Source: Tipula vernalis (lineage: Eukaryota; Arthropoda; Insecta; Diptera; Tipulidae). Taken from it: a stretch of DNA of 64,000 nt. This document shows positions 36,497 to 48,244 of the stretch, one piece after another. Under the pieces are notes generated by a model. The model did not search any database. It was not told the origin of the DNA and saw only the letters and a program-made list of their open reading frames with translations. Every line of letters starts with the position of its first letter. The stretch's first letter is position 1. The position numbers and the translations under genes are program-made. The DNA is taken from NCBI GenBank assembly GCA_958295665.1, contig OY282558.1:44268389-44332388 (forward strand), in the 5' to 3' direction.

Positions 36497-39400
36497 TTAT
36501 ATAAGACGATTTCGTTTCAAATAATGTATCAAAAGAGCATATATAAATTTGTATTGGGCCAACGATGGGATTACTTTATCACGTTGCTCGCTTAATTTTT
36601 TCACAACTTCCGGTATATTCAGAGCCTGATTATGATCTAGAGTGTAAAGCAGTAGATCTGATGCGAGGGTTACACCAGCTCGTCCACCACCACCATTACA
36701 GTGTATTAACACGGGTGGATTTGTATTGTGTCCAGGTGGAACTTCTGAAATTGAAGCAATGCGCACAGAATTTAATTCCTCAAGGAAATCTAAAAGAAAA
36801 AAGTCAATTTCTGTTAAATTTTCTTTAAACATAGATTAAAGTATGAAATTGTTACCCAAAAAGTGCGTCACATTTTTGGGGCAATTCTGCTCATTCCATT
36901 CAAAATACGACAGATGCCACACTGAACGAAACCTTCTATTTTGTGTATGATACAAACGAAGCTTGCTTGTTACACATCGCTCAGTTTCCTGTGAAAATTC
37001 CTGCCACACTTGTACCTGACCATATTCGATATGTTTCTCGCTAGTCTTGGGCATATATTTTAGATCGTCTGATAGCTGTATAATTAAATAGACATCAGCT
37101 TCCCAAACACAGTTCCAAAATGTGTTACACGTTAATATGTTCATTGGACTTTGTGCCACAATATAAAATCTTTGTTTGGAACCAACGGTTGCCTAAAAAA
37201 AAGTTAACGTTGTATTATAAATTTTGAAACAAAAATATAAAAAAAATAGACTCACCGTTATATGAGAGGCATTCACATAGCCCAAACGATTCTCCCGTGT
37301 CGGTGTAATTTTAACTCGATTATCATCGTATGGCAGAAAATCCGGATCATAATTCATACTGCGATTATCATCGTGGAGCGCACAATCAAATTTTGCATGC
37401 TCCTTCCGTTTTGGTATTTGTTCGAATTCAATGAATAATTTTTCATCCGCTAATTTCCCTTCGAGCAGCTGACACAATTTCTCTTTACTAATATCGGTAG
37501 GGAGTGATTGAGATTTAGGTAGTCCAGTCGACCAACGATGTCGTATCGCAGTGTCATCACTTCCGGCAAACGGTTGCTTTGTTTTATTTCCTTTTTCCCG
37601 ACCAAGAGTGGCACTTTTCTGTTTATCACTATTTTTACTGCCGCCCAATTTTGCGCGATTTAAAATCCCCCAACGCCGTTTCTTTTTCTCCGGTTTACCA
37701 TCTGTACTATTTGTGGTCGATGATGCTTGAGATGTATCAGTAAAAATGGTTGAACTTGTGCCCGATATATTCATAGCGGAAAAATCACTTTCGACAATGG
37801 CGAACTGTTGATTGGATTGTGCTGTAACGTTGTGCGATTGCTTATTACTATTTTGTGCTAATATTTCGATATTCGTCGTGGATGGTTGATATTGTGGACG
37901 GTTTATTGTCTCATGATGACTAGATGTGGAAGATGATGGCGGTGGAAGAATATCATTTGTACCTAATTGATTTGAATTCGAGTGAATTATTTGAATTTGA
38001 TGATGTTGCTGTTCATCGATCGGATTTGGAAGCATTTTATCGATATTATTTCGCATAACGCCTGGAGCCGATTGTACACTACTCGTTCGATTTCGCATAT
38101 CGTTATTCGTATTTGCCGAGGCATCATTTTGCCAAGCGAGCGGTACATTTTGATATATTGGCTCGGCCATCTCATTTATATGTTGCTGAGATGTGTTTAT
38201 CGTATTGTCCTGAATGTATATACTTTCAATATTGCTGGGCATACAATAGATAAGTTTATTACCGTACTCCCCTTGTTGAGCTTGCGGCTGATTATAATTC
38301 GGATGATCAATTATATTTAAATGTTCGAAAGTACCGTGAGGCGGAAGATATCCCTGTGAGTGCCCCAACCTAGGATTCTCAATCAGAGGCTGATGCGATC
38401 GATGAAATAATATTGGGTTACTTTTTTGATAGTGATAATTCGTCGAGGGTCGACCGAAATTACGCGTCGACACTAAATCTGGTGACGAACCGGACACATA
38501 AACACCATGATATCCAAGCAAAGCACGTTGAGAAGCTAAAGCTAAATCAGGTGTTGAAGTCGAACTTATTCTACTTACTGGATAAGCGGGCGGTTGTTTG
38601 GTCAGTCTCATTAATTTGAATGGTTGGCCGAGCGTATCGACCCCATAATGCCCAGGCGCATAGATAGAATTCGTTGTTTGTGTCACATCCGGGTAATGCT
38701 GCTGCTTTCCCCCAACCAGTTGATTAGCTGCCAATTGGTGGATATCATTTTGACTTTCGTACGCGTACATATTTAAATGCTGATCTGATACAATTTCATT
38801 CGGGTTGACATTGATCATGGGCGTACTCATGCGCAACTCATTTGAATTTCCTCCAGACATGTATTTTTGTCGTACAGCTGTTTCATAATCTGGGGCAGGG
38901 CGATAAACAGGTAACATTGCCTTTTTCATATCATCTTCTTGATATAAATTATTATTGCTTAAATCGAGACAGGACGTACTCTGGGCTTGATGATTGTTAT
39001 TGAGCGAAATATTTGATCCATTCTGATTTCCTTGGCCCCAATTCATATTTTGATTGGACGACTCATACGGATAATCATGGACGAGCTGCATATTACTACC
39101 GTGGTGTGCAAGTGTTAAATTAGATGCCATTATTGATTGTTCCGATGTCGAACTGATGTGATTTTCTGGCCATATTTGCTGCGATGAATGATGATGCAGT
39201 TGATTCTGGGATTGCAGATTTGATTGAATAAGCTGTGTTTGTTGTTCTTCAATCAAATTCTCTTTACTATTCCTCAAACTATTATCTTCATTCATTGATC
39301 CAGCTTTTAATTTACACTTTGCATGCATTTTATGCTGCAGGGCGGTTAATTTCCATATATAATGTGCCGTCTCCGAATCGTTGAACGTAAATGTTAGACT

Positions 39401-40387
39401 TTTTTCGGGATCGGCACACTCGATATTAAAACTTTTCTTCAAATGAATTATATTTGTAATTGTATGCCAGGGATAAAAAATGAATTCATCATCTACGATT
39501 GAAATACCTTGAAATGTTACGCCCAAGATAACGTCCATACCATTGCGATTATTTGCTGTGAAAGTTTCTTGTCCAAATCCGTTAAGCTGTTGGCAAGTGG
39601 CGATAAACTGCTCCTCGGCATGACTTTGTGATAAGTTATGGTACTGAATACTGTGCTGAAGCACTTCGGCCGTCACCATTTCTAAGAGTCCAGCATCAAT
39701 CATCGGCCTTGGGATCGGCAAAAGTGATTTTAAATAATCTACGGTGTGCTTTTCACGCTGGTGACTATCATACTCGGCTTGCCGACAGTACGATGCCAAA
39801 ATGATCGCTTGATTTGTATCACAATTTATTCGACTATCGACCACATCACTTTTTAATTGTAAATAAAAATAATACCGAGTTACTTCATCGATAATCAGAG
39901 CTGTAGGCGAAATATAATACATGATCCTCAGGAAAAGGATAGTTTTAGCTGCATATTTTTCTAGCTGCCTACTAAGTGGACGTTCCAAATCAATCCATTT
40001 CTGTTCATCATCCGTCCCCTTAACAATATAGCGCAATCCAAAATACTCTGATTGGTTTATTGATAGCCGGGAACATACATTTTCGATACACTCGTAGCCT
40101 GTACTTTCTGAGCTTAGGGTACAATCAACGGCAGTTGAAGTATCTAGAATGTAATAAAAAAAAAAATTTTAATTGAAATACCAAAAATATATAACGACCC
40201 ATGATGAATATTAATGAGTCAATTATACATATATTGGTGTCTTGTTTGTTCTATTTTTAATGTGAGAAAATAACTGGCGAACGGACAGTGAATTCTTACC
40301 AAGCAAATGATAAACGGAAATGACAAATAGACTCTTTGATGTAACATTATACTGTCGAGATTTTTTCAATCGAAGTTTAAAAGGCAT
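36497..40387 (-). CDS. Pez: Pez / PTPN14-21-type FERM tyrosine phosphatase, complete
   Basis: Four coding exons (40300-40387, 37256-40143, 36856-37192, 36497-36789) total 3606 nt, giving 1201 aa; human PTPN14 has 1187. The start MPFKLRLKKSRQYNV is the conserved Pez N-terminus. A FERM domain occupies about residues 20-310 (YFGLRYIV, ALIIDEVTRYYFYLQLK, then YNLSQSHAEEQF). The middle is a long disordered Gln/Asn/Ser region with short aromatic motifs. The PTP domain covers about residues 930-1195, from LPYDDNRVKITPT to KRNRLI. The cysteine and arginine of Cx5R are kept, but the signature is HCNGGGGRAG, the WPD loop reads WNEQNCP, and the Q-loop Gln position is Pro (VIPSLAQY). Pez family members act at cell junctions and in Hippo signalling. 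The degenerate active site suggests weak or no catalysis. Confidence 0.95.
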
Positions 40388-42976
40388 TTTCGTAAGGCTG
40401 CTGTACAATACTTAATTAATCAATTCAAAACACTTATTAAAATTATGTTAATAAACTTAATTTTTTATCAAAATCCACATTAAAATTATGTGATAGCACC
40501 TCCCCCACCACCACCTGTAGCATTTTCTTCTGGTGATTTATTTTCGTTCTGTCGATTTTTTTTTATTTTCCTATTTTGACAGCTAAACACTTTTGCAAAA
40601 ATCACTTCATGCTACTTTTCTATAAAATGAAAAGGATTAATTTAATTACTTTTAAAACATTTAATACATCGCCAGATTTATGAATTTGTCTAAATTCCAA
40701 AAAGTGAAAATATACCTTTGTATAAAAATATCCCACGTAAAAATTATAATTTTAGAAAAAACAAAAATTCTGTCTTCGTATAAATTAAAATTTTTGACAG
40801 GTGGATGAATTTTTCTGCGATTATGGTGACATCTGGGCAAAGGAATTTTAAGCTATATTTCCCTGGATTTGTAGGTTTTTATTGTGGGTGTGTTAATAAT
40901 GGGAAATTTTGATTTAAAATAAATTCCGCCGATTTACGCGAGTATACAGAAAAGGCGATGCCACATGCACAAACGAGTAAACGACAAGCCAGCATTTCAA
41001 ACCGTCAAATACATATGTTGTTGGAATTAAGCAAGCCAAGTGATCCCAATTCATTTTCAGACTTACTCCTACTCTTGAGTGTACCATTGAAATTCGAACA
41101 GTTGCTAGTGGAGACATACAATCATTTGCTGCCATGTCATACAATCATTTGCTGCCAAGAAGGCGTAACTTGATTGTATACCAAAATTTAACATTTCTTA
41201 GCTGGATTCAAAAACATGGCTACAAGTTTCGAATGGAAGTTTTCGAATTTGTTGTTAAGAGCCACTAGAATTTTTGTGACCTGTGACAAACATTTTACTT
41301 TCTTTTACTCTAGTAAAATAAAGTATAGTAATTATGAAAATTTTGGAACTTGATATTTTTAGAGATTTATCTGTTTTGAGGTCCCCTGAGTCCGAAAAAG
41401 TGGGTTTCTGTCTGTCAGTCTGTGTCTTCTCTACAGCTCAGATGGTTTAACCAATTGAACTGAAACTTCAGATTTAAGCTTTTTTGATAAATTGGGAGGT
41501 CCCAGTGAATTTTACTCCAAATCGGTCAACTGGAAGTGGCCAATCTCTTGGTGCAGAAAATTTATTTTGCAAATATCTTAAAAAGTATAAGGTTTACAAA
41601 AAACTACTTCACTACTCACTCAAATAAATCAATTTATCAATTTCTACTGAAAAATTATTCAACCCTAACTCGAGCTAACTCGAAACCCTTCGACAGGTTC
41701 ATTAAGAGCCTGAATATTGACGACGGATAATTAAGCAGGATCCAAGCAAACAAAATCTTTTAGGTCGCAGTGCGAGGTGACTGGACGAAGACATGGTCCT
41801 TCATTAATAATAATAATAACCCTAAACTCAACCATAACTTAAACCCAACTCAACCTTCAACTTAATCCTCAACTCAAACCCAAACTCAGCGTTCAACTTA
41901 CACTACAAGTCAGCATAGTTCGAAAACTCAACTTAATCTAATCTCCATCTGAACCCCCGGCTTGTGATACAAATTTTTAGCATATATAGAGTAGGTTTAG
42001 GTATTAACCCAGAACCGTATTTTACTCATGCTCACGGCTCACGGATATTATACAATTTTTAAATTTCATTTTACATCAAGATATTGATTCGGCTATACTG
42101 GACGCATCTTGCAATTTATTTTCAAATGTTCGTCCACCAAACTCAAAGTATCGTTACTTATAGACTTTTTGAACCAAAAATGTAATTAAATTTAAATACT
42201 GAGCAAACAACAGCGACCTTTTATCACGTGGTTCTCCAGCAACCGTTTGGCATTTTTGACTCAAAAATACTGTCATGATTGTATCTTGGCTATCTGTAGG
42301 GGTTTCTCAAACTCATCGAACAGATGTGAAATGATTCAATAGATGCTTACGTATAATACGTTTTCACGTAAATCTAGTAGGAGTTGAGCGTGAATCGGTT
42401 GCTTTTTAATCATTTTGTTTTATTTCTGACAAAGCAGATATTTTAGGACTGGAAGTTTGTTAATTTTATGTTGTAATAAACACGACTTACTTTATAAAAA
42501 AATTGATAAAAAACATTTTGTTTTGAATATCTCTATGCGTGATATCATTTTAGAATCTGCATTAGTGTCGCAAGTTTCTGATAGTTGGTCAACTTTCTTT
42601 AGTACATTGTTTTTCCATCAGCGTCACTTAAAAATCAACTAAAATTTTTGGGAAACGAAAGGACTTCACAAAACCATAATTTTTATTTGACAGAAGATGA
42701 TAGAGTTTATAAAAATGATTTTATTGAAATCAAAATTATTACAAAAAATAATTAGTACAGACTTCACACAGATAAAAATGATCACAGATTATGACAGTTC
42801 GGTATATTTTTAACTCTACTTTTATTTGGATTTTTTTTGGAGTTTTTTTGATAACCGAAAATTATTTCTTTTATCGGCGTAAAAACATCCAAAGTTTTTG
42901 CGAATTGAAAAATTAAAATTAAAATAATATGGAAAGCTTCGATTTGAACAAAGATATTAATAAAAAATATTACAGC
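40388..42976. other. Pez upstream region and repeat-rich spacer
   Basis: The Pez promoter and any 5' non-coding exon should lie in the first part. At about 41290-41530 there is a segment with GAGGTCCCCTGAGTCC and TCTGTCTGTCAGTCTGTGTC, sequence of a type common in dispersed insect repeats. At 41825-41940 there is an imperfect AACTCAACC-type tandem array. No supported exon. Confidence 0.5.
41825..41940. repeat. Imperfect short tandem array (AACTCAACC-like)
   Basis: Repeated variants of AACTCAACC, ACTTAAACCC and ACTCAAACCC follow one another for about 115 bases. Individual units vary in length from 6 to 11. There is no coding signal. Confidence 0.6.
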
Positions 42977-43022
42977 CTTTGGTTTTATAAATCGTGTCAA
43001 AAAATTAACAACAGATACAACA

Positions 43023-43709
43023 GTGGATACTGACAATATGATTAAGAATTATCTGATTAGTAATAAATACCCTAAATATCTAATTAACAAATTGATTAAT
43101 CGTTATAATCAAATCAATCGTAGTCCAAGTTCTATTGGTAACAATTCCATTAGTACTAACAGTAACAATAATATTTTGAATCTCTCGATTTCTTCCAACC
43201 AGATTCTGATCTACCGGCCGATTGTCTATGTCAAAGGTCTAAGTGAACACATTTCGAAAACTTTACGTAGTTTTAACATAAATTGTCGAATCACATTTTC
43301 GGCTGCAAATCCACTTAAGAAAATGTTTAGTCAACTCAAAGATGGTACACCAGTATTATCCCATTCTAATTTAATATATATGATTCCTTGTAGCCACTGT
43401 AATCTCAGGTATATTGGCACTACTAAACAGCTGTTAAAAAATCGAGTAAGTCAACATAAATCTGACACAAAAATGCCGATAAGAAATCCTCAGGCCACGA
43501 CTTTGTGTCAACATTCACACGATTCTGGGCATAAGTTTAGTTTTGCTCAAGTGGAGATTTTGGAATTTGAAAAAATCTATAAGAATCGTTTGTTTTTAGA
43601 AATGGCCCACATTCTCGGTAATCAGGATATAGTGGTCAACAAGAAGAGCGATACTAATGATCTGAGCAAAATTTATTGTGGTATTATTGACTCAATTTTT
43701 AAACTGTAG
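43023..43709 (+). CDS. GIY-YIG nuclease domain of a Penelope-like element
   Basis: A 228-codon open frame starting at ATG/GTG-type codons near 43023; the true protein would start far upstream in a full element. The GIY motif is degenerate (IYMIP), and the YIG motif is present as YIGTT. The Arg, His and Glu that follow in the family (R-V-S-Q-H-K, GHKFSF, LFLEMAH) are visible. The domain is uninterrupted, so this insertion is younger than the other retroelements here. Confidence 0.8.
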   Translation: MDTDNMIKNYLISNKYPKYLINKLINRYNQINRSPSSIGNNSISTNSNNNILNLSISSNQILIYRPIVYVKGLSEHISKTLRSFNINCRITFSAANPLKKMFSQLKDGTPVLSHSNLIYMIPCSHCNLRYIGTTKQLLKNRVSQHKSDTKMPIRNPQATTLCQHSHDSGHKFSFAQVEILEFEKIYKNRLFLEMAHILGNQDIVVNKKSDTNDLSKIYCGIIDSIFKL

Positions 43710-44007
43710 TATTTGAATTCCAAATTCTCAATACAGGAGTACTATTTTGATTATAGTTGACCAGAAAAGTTTCAACGATTAATTGTTTTTGAGGGTTTTG
43801 GGTTATGTGGAAAATATTTTTGAACGCTGTACAAGGAAAAAATTTTTGAAACCTTGTTTCTTTTTTCTATATACCTTTGATGGTATATTTAGAATTTTAC
43901 AAAATCTTTTTATTGTCATTAAACGGTATGTGAATTAACCATTAACTAAATTCACTGTAATATATATAAAAATTAATAATGTACATATTGGTTCCATAAT
44001 AAATAGA

Positions 44008-44041
44008 CCTGAAGAAGATAAGATACTTATCGAAACGTCGG
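44008..44041 (+). ncRNA. Possible hammerhead-like motif in the Penelope tail
   Basis: CCTGAAGA is followed by a short hairpin (ATAAGATACTTAT) and CGAAACGTC. Hammerhead ribozymes have the core CTGATGA, stem II, GAAA, and are known in Penelope-like elements. Here the first core strand is CTGAAGA instead of CTGATGA, so activity is doubtful. Location in the 3' region of a Penelope-like element supports the reading. Confidence 0.4.
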
Positions 44042-44314
44042 AGTAAGTGAAATCGTTTTATTTTGTGGCTGTAAACCCAAAGGAGTGACTGATTGTTATA
44101 CATCCAGCCGTTAGGGAATATTTATAAAAAATATTAAAATAATAAAAATGAAATGTGATGTTGTCGTTTAAAATACCAAAATTATATGTCAAGAACAAAC
44201 TCATGTCATAAAAAAAATACCGGATATTTTATTAAAGTGAAGTTAGCGGGGGTAAAATTTGTCAAAAATATTCGGATATTTTCTGTCAAAAGCTATCAGT
44301 GAACATACTACCAT

Positions 44315-44482
44315 GGGTGAGATGTTGTAACCATCACGTTTTTCGCTTCGATGCATTTTCGATAGAATAACGGTATATTAGAAGTAAATTGTTTTAAAAT
44401 TTTATATTTTTAACAAAGCAGTACAGTTATTCTATCGAAAATGCATCGAAGCGAAAAACGTGATGGTTACAACATCTCACCC
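44315..44482. repeat. Perfect 57-bp inverted repeat with a 54-bp spacer
   Basis: The left arm, 44315-44371, starts GGGTGAGATG and ends GATAGAATAAC. It is the exact reverse complement of 44426-44482. The loop, 44372-44425, is AT-rich. CAT occurs directly outside both arms (44312-44314, 44483-44485), a possible 3-bp target duplication. This looks like a young MITE, since 57 paired bases without a mismatch is very unlikely in old DNA. It lies about 430 bp upstream of the CIB1 start. Confidence 0.9.
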
Positions 44483-44483
44483 C

Positions 44484-44524
44484 ATATATTATAGAGTATC
44501 TATACTCTGTACTCTATAATATAT
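44484..44524. repeat. Short adjacent inverted repeat (15 bp arms)
   Basis: ATATATTATAGAGTA (44484-44498) is the reverse complement of TACTCTATAATATAT (44510-44524). It abuts the longer inverted repeat and could be the original target region or a second small hairpin. Confidence 0.75.
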
Positions 44525-44908
44525 GATACTACGCCAATGCTGTTAAAACGAAACGTTTTTTAATTTTGCCTATACAAATCTACCGATAAAACAGATTACT
44601 GCATATCCAGGAAAAATTAGCAGTGTACCATTATTAATTATTTTGATTGTCAAATTTTTATTTTGGCAAATCGCTAAATGTTTTTTAGACGATTTTTTTT
44701 CTAAATTTCTCGTAATCACCATGGATTATTAAATATGATAAACAGCAATTATACATAATATTTATCATGATAAATTAAGTATTATCTTAATTAGTAGTAA
44801 TTGAAGTGATAGTTTAGTTATTAGAAAAAATTAAATTTTATATTGTGATCTGTGCGAACAGAAGAATCTCAGTGGGTTGGGTGATTAAACGATACATTGT
44901 GCAGCAAG

Positions 44909-45652
44909 ATGGGTCAAACAAAGAGTCAATTTTCCGAAGAAGAACTACAAGATTATGAAGATTTAACATTTTTTACTAAGAAAGAAATATTATAGTGGGT
45001 ATAAATTAAAATAGTTTTTATTGTATCAATCTAAATTATTTCGTGTTTTATACATAGCGCTCACAAGAAATTCAAACAACTTGCTCCAGAAAAAGTGGGC
45101 CATAATAAAAATGCCAAATTATCAATGAACAAAATGCTTCAATACCCAGAATTACGTGTTAATCCGTTTGGTGATCGTATCTGTAAAGTATTTAGTTCTA
45201 GTCATGATGGTGATTGTACATTCGAGGATTTTCTCGATATGATGTCCGTGTTCAGTGATGCATCACCAAAATCGGTAAAAGCTGAACATGCATTCAGAAT
45301 ATTTGGTAAGTCTCATCATATCTATTGTATTGTTTAATATTACATAAATTATAATTTGCATAATTTAGATTTTGATGGAGATGATATGCTGGGCGTGAAT
45401 GATCTGCGGAAGATCATCGAACGTCTTATTGGGGAAAACATGTTAAACGATAATGACACAAAACAGTTGATCCAATATATTTTAGATGAAGCTGATTTGG
45501 ACGATGATGGGGCCTTGTCATTTGCTGAATTTGAGCATATAATCGATAAATCGTCCGATTTTTCTAAGTAAAAACCCTAACAAATAACTATTTGGATTAA
45601 TTAATTTTACTGTGATTCTATTAATTTCAGTTCATTTAGGATAAGACTTTAA
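44909..45652 (+). CDS. CIB1: Calcium- and integrin-binding protein 1-like, complete
   Basis: Four coding exons (44909-44994, 45058-45305, 45369-45567, 45631-45652) with three introns of 63 nt each give 184 aa (human CIB1 has 191). All junction phases agree. The last exon adds SFRIRL and a stop; without it the frame would end at SSDFSK. MGQTKSQ offers an N-myristoylation glycine. EF-hand 3 is DFDGDDMLGVND and EF-hand 4 DLDDDGALSFAE. The N-terminal EF-hands are degenerate, as in the family. LTFFTKKEIL, RICKVFS and FEDFLDMMSVFSD are CIB hallmarks, closer to CIB1 than to CIB2. CIB proteins are calcium sensors that bind integrin tails, kinases and other partners. Convergent with kismet. Confidence 0.92.
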
Positions 45653-48244
45653 TAAATCGCAATGCCATGAGTACCATTCCATTTGGAAAATTCATAACAC
45701 AAACGTTCTTCTGCCATCTCAGACAGTTTCCACACAACTGTGACCGGTGGTTGCTAACAAATTAATATTCTAGTAATCTCAATGTATTTCCTTTGTGCAG
45801 TCATTTTATTGTAAAATATTTACAAATATTTATTTAGCAAATTTTTATTTTAATAAAATATATCTTATAATGTGTAAAATTTAAATTGTTGGTAACTGCA
45901 GGCAATATCTCAGGAGGTAAGTATATTATAAGCGCTTTAAAATACAGTAGCTTTGTCTTGAGAAGAGATGAGATATTTGCCGCTTAAGTAGCAAGCGTAA
46001 ACAAGGTGTCTAAATTGCTGCGGTTGCGGAAAAATTCGTTTCGATATATTTATCGATTTTGAATTTGTGAAATGTGTAGGACTTCATTTTAAGAAAATTT
46101 CGCTTTGAATTTTATAATTATGTATTAACAGTGATACTAGCGCCCCTAAGCTGCTAACCATGGGAGGGAGCAAAACTAAAAGTTACCAAAATCAATCTGT
46201 TATGTAGTAGCCAAATCGAAGCCGCCCAGTTGTGCCCATTAATGGTTACCATGAGTAAGTAGGCTTATTGAAGAATTTTAGAGTTTTATTGTATGGATAG
46301 AATTAACTAAACAAAACTAGTGTCTGCCAGGTGTCAACAGATACGGCCTTTATCAGAAAATATGGGAAATAGGATCAATTTTTTTTATTTATTAAAATTG
46401 TTATGATTGAGAAACCTACACCTATGATGTTTTAACGTGTGATGATTGAAAATTTGTTTCCTTTGAAATCGTGTTATCATTTTAAATGCCAGAAATCAGC
46501 GACTCCCAGAGGTGCATAAAAAATTGCTGCAATTTAACGTAAAATTCACTATACATACGAGCAGCTCATTAAAAGCTTTTTTAACAGCACATTTTAACTG
46601 ATAAACACTAGATTAACAATATTAAATTTTGCAATTTTCTTACATTTGAAATGATAAAATTGTACGAAATGGATTAAATGTACAAAAATCACAATTTAAA
46701 CCACATATATTTAATTAATTAGATTTTCCAATCATTACAATTTTAACAAATAAAATAGGTGTTATACGTATCATTTACCGTTCGTGTCCACATATATTTT
46801 AAAAAATTTCAGTAATTTATGAAAAGTTTAATCATTCCCAAATGAGCCTAAGAGTGGTTGTTGTTGAAATTATAACCTTCTGTTTCATTGATATTTAAAC
46901 CAAACAAATCCAATTTCGGCTCGAAACATGCTAAATCTAAACTACTAACCTCAGATAGTATAACACGAATCTCCATAATTATTCCCGACAAATTCTGCGA
47001 AATCTAACAAAACCACTTTTTTCTTCCATTTAAATAATTACATTTGATTTTTTTATTTATAACGAATTTTTAATAATAATAAATACATTTTTTTTTTCAA
47101 AGTGTTTGGATAGTAGTAATTGTTTGTAATTTAATTAGAAAATTTATACTCACATAAATACTTAGCCAGGGAAATTATTAAAAAAAAAACGTAAAGAAAT
47201 TAATTTTTAAAAGAAGCGTACTGCAAATTTAACTAAAATCCTATCTACTCCATTTTTCGATCTAAACCAATCTCTCTGGGTGGTTACAAATAATTTTTGC
47301 ATCAAAGCGCTTTTTAATTTAATATTTAATTTCAACACTTGGTAGTCGTTTTTAATTTTTATTATTTTTTTTTTTATTATTTATTTCTGTTTTTATTTAT
47401 TTAACACTATATTTTACAGTAAAATTATTTAATTTTTTTTAGTATTCTCTCATGAATTTATTTAGTTTTTATCACTTAATTAATAATTTAATAAAAAATA
47501 TATATTTATAACTAAAATAACCAATTTAGTTTTTATATAATTGATGATTTTGGCGAATAGTTTTTTATTTATTAATTTTTCGTCGATTATTGTTGTAAAT
47601 TGTCTTTTATATTTTTTTTTTTTCATTTAAACAAAACACATTTTTTAATGGTATTTTTAGTTTATATAGTAGAATAGTTTTTCTTTTTTAATGAACACTG
47701 TAAATTCACAATAATATTTTAGTTGTCGTAATTAAGCATATATTTTTACTTTTTTTTTATTAATTAGACTTAAAAAAAATTCTATAACTAACGTTAATAA
47801 TAAATTTTCATATTTTTTTTGCATTTTTTGCTTATTTTTTTGTTTAAATTTTAAACTTACGTAAAATATAAAATAAATAACATTAATTTAAATGACTAAT
47901 TTCTACAGTTATTTTTTTTTTCTTTTCAATTTTCTTATTTTGTTTTATCTTAATAATTCGATATAATTTCTTAAAAGTTTTAAATATTTACAACAAAAAA
48001 AAAAAAATTTAGTTTATATATTTATATATGTATAAAGTTTTATACAACTATATTTTTTTTTTAGTAAAACATGTATTAAAATTAAAAAATACGTAATAAG
48101 AAATTGAATTGTTTTACTAGGTTTCTCAAATAATTTACCACCATGTTTAAATTTTCGAGCCGGTGCAAGATTGACCAACTTCAAAAACATGCACAGACAC
48201 AAATCAAACTATTTTCTAGTTGAATATCATTTGTAAGGTTTTAG
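45653..48244. other. Convergent intergenic region and kismet 3' UTR
   Basis: The part after the CIB1 stop carries its poly-A signal (AATAAA at about 45650). Toward 48.2 kb the sequence becomes extremely AT-rich with T runs, consistent with the kismet 3' UTR on the minus strand. No exon or RNA gene is recognised. Confidence 0.55.

Larger units (their letters stand above)
42977..44110 (+). mobile_element. Penelope-like element, 3' portion with GIY-YIG endonuclease
   Basis: The open frame from about 42977 to 43709 contains the linker typical of Penelope-like elements (FINRVKKLT, then NKYPKYLINKLINRY). A GIY-YIG nuclease follows: NLIYMIPCSHCNLRYIGTTK (43370-43429), Arg in LKNRVSQHK, and the downstream HSHDSGHKFSF and LFLEMAHI blocks. 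The CxxC in PCSHC is the zinc-type motif seen in this group. The RT domain is missing or unrecognisable upstream, so the copy is 5'-truncated. About 300 bp downstream is a GAAAC-containing hairpin motif. The right end is set at about 44110 by loss of recognisable sequence and is uncertain. Confidence 0.85.
44111..44908 (+). promoter_or_regulatory. CIB1 upstream region containing a long perfect hairpin
   Basis: About 800 bp of AT-rich DNA before the CIB1 start codon. It includes the perfect inverted repeat at 44315-44482 and a small one directly after it. The transcription start was not located. Confidence 0.5.

Noticed and set aside
41536..41730. 64-codon plus-strand frame near 41.6 kb
   Set aside because: No recognisable domain or splice context; adjacent sequence looks like dispersed repeat.
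44315..44482. The hairpin as a canonical microRNA precursor
   Set aside because: Perfect pairing over 57 bp with a 54-nt loop and flanking CAT repeats fits a recent MITE better than a conserved miRNA precursor, which usually has bulges.
45560..45571. CIB1 stop directly after SSDFSK
   Set aside because: A GT donor at 45568 and an acceptor at 45630 lead to a last exon encoding SFRIRL, which matches the CIB1 C-terminus.
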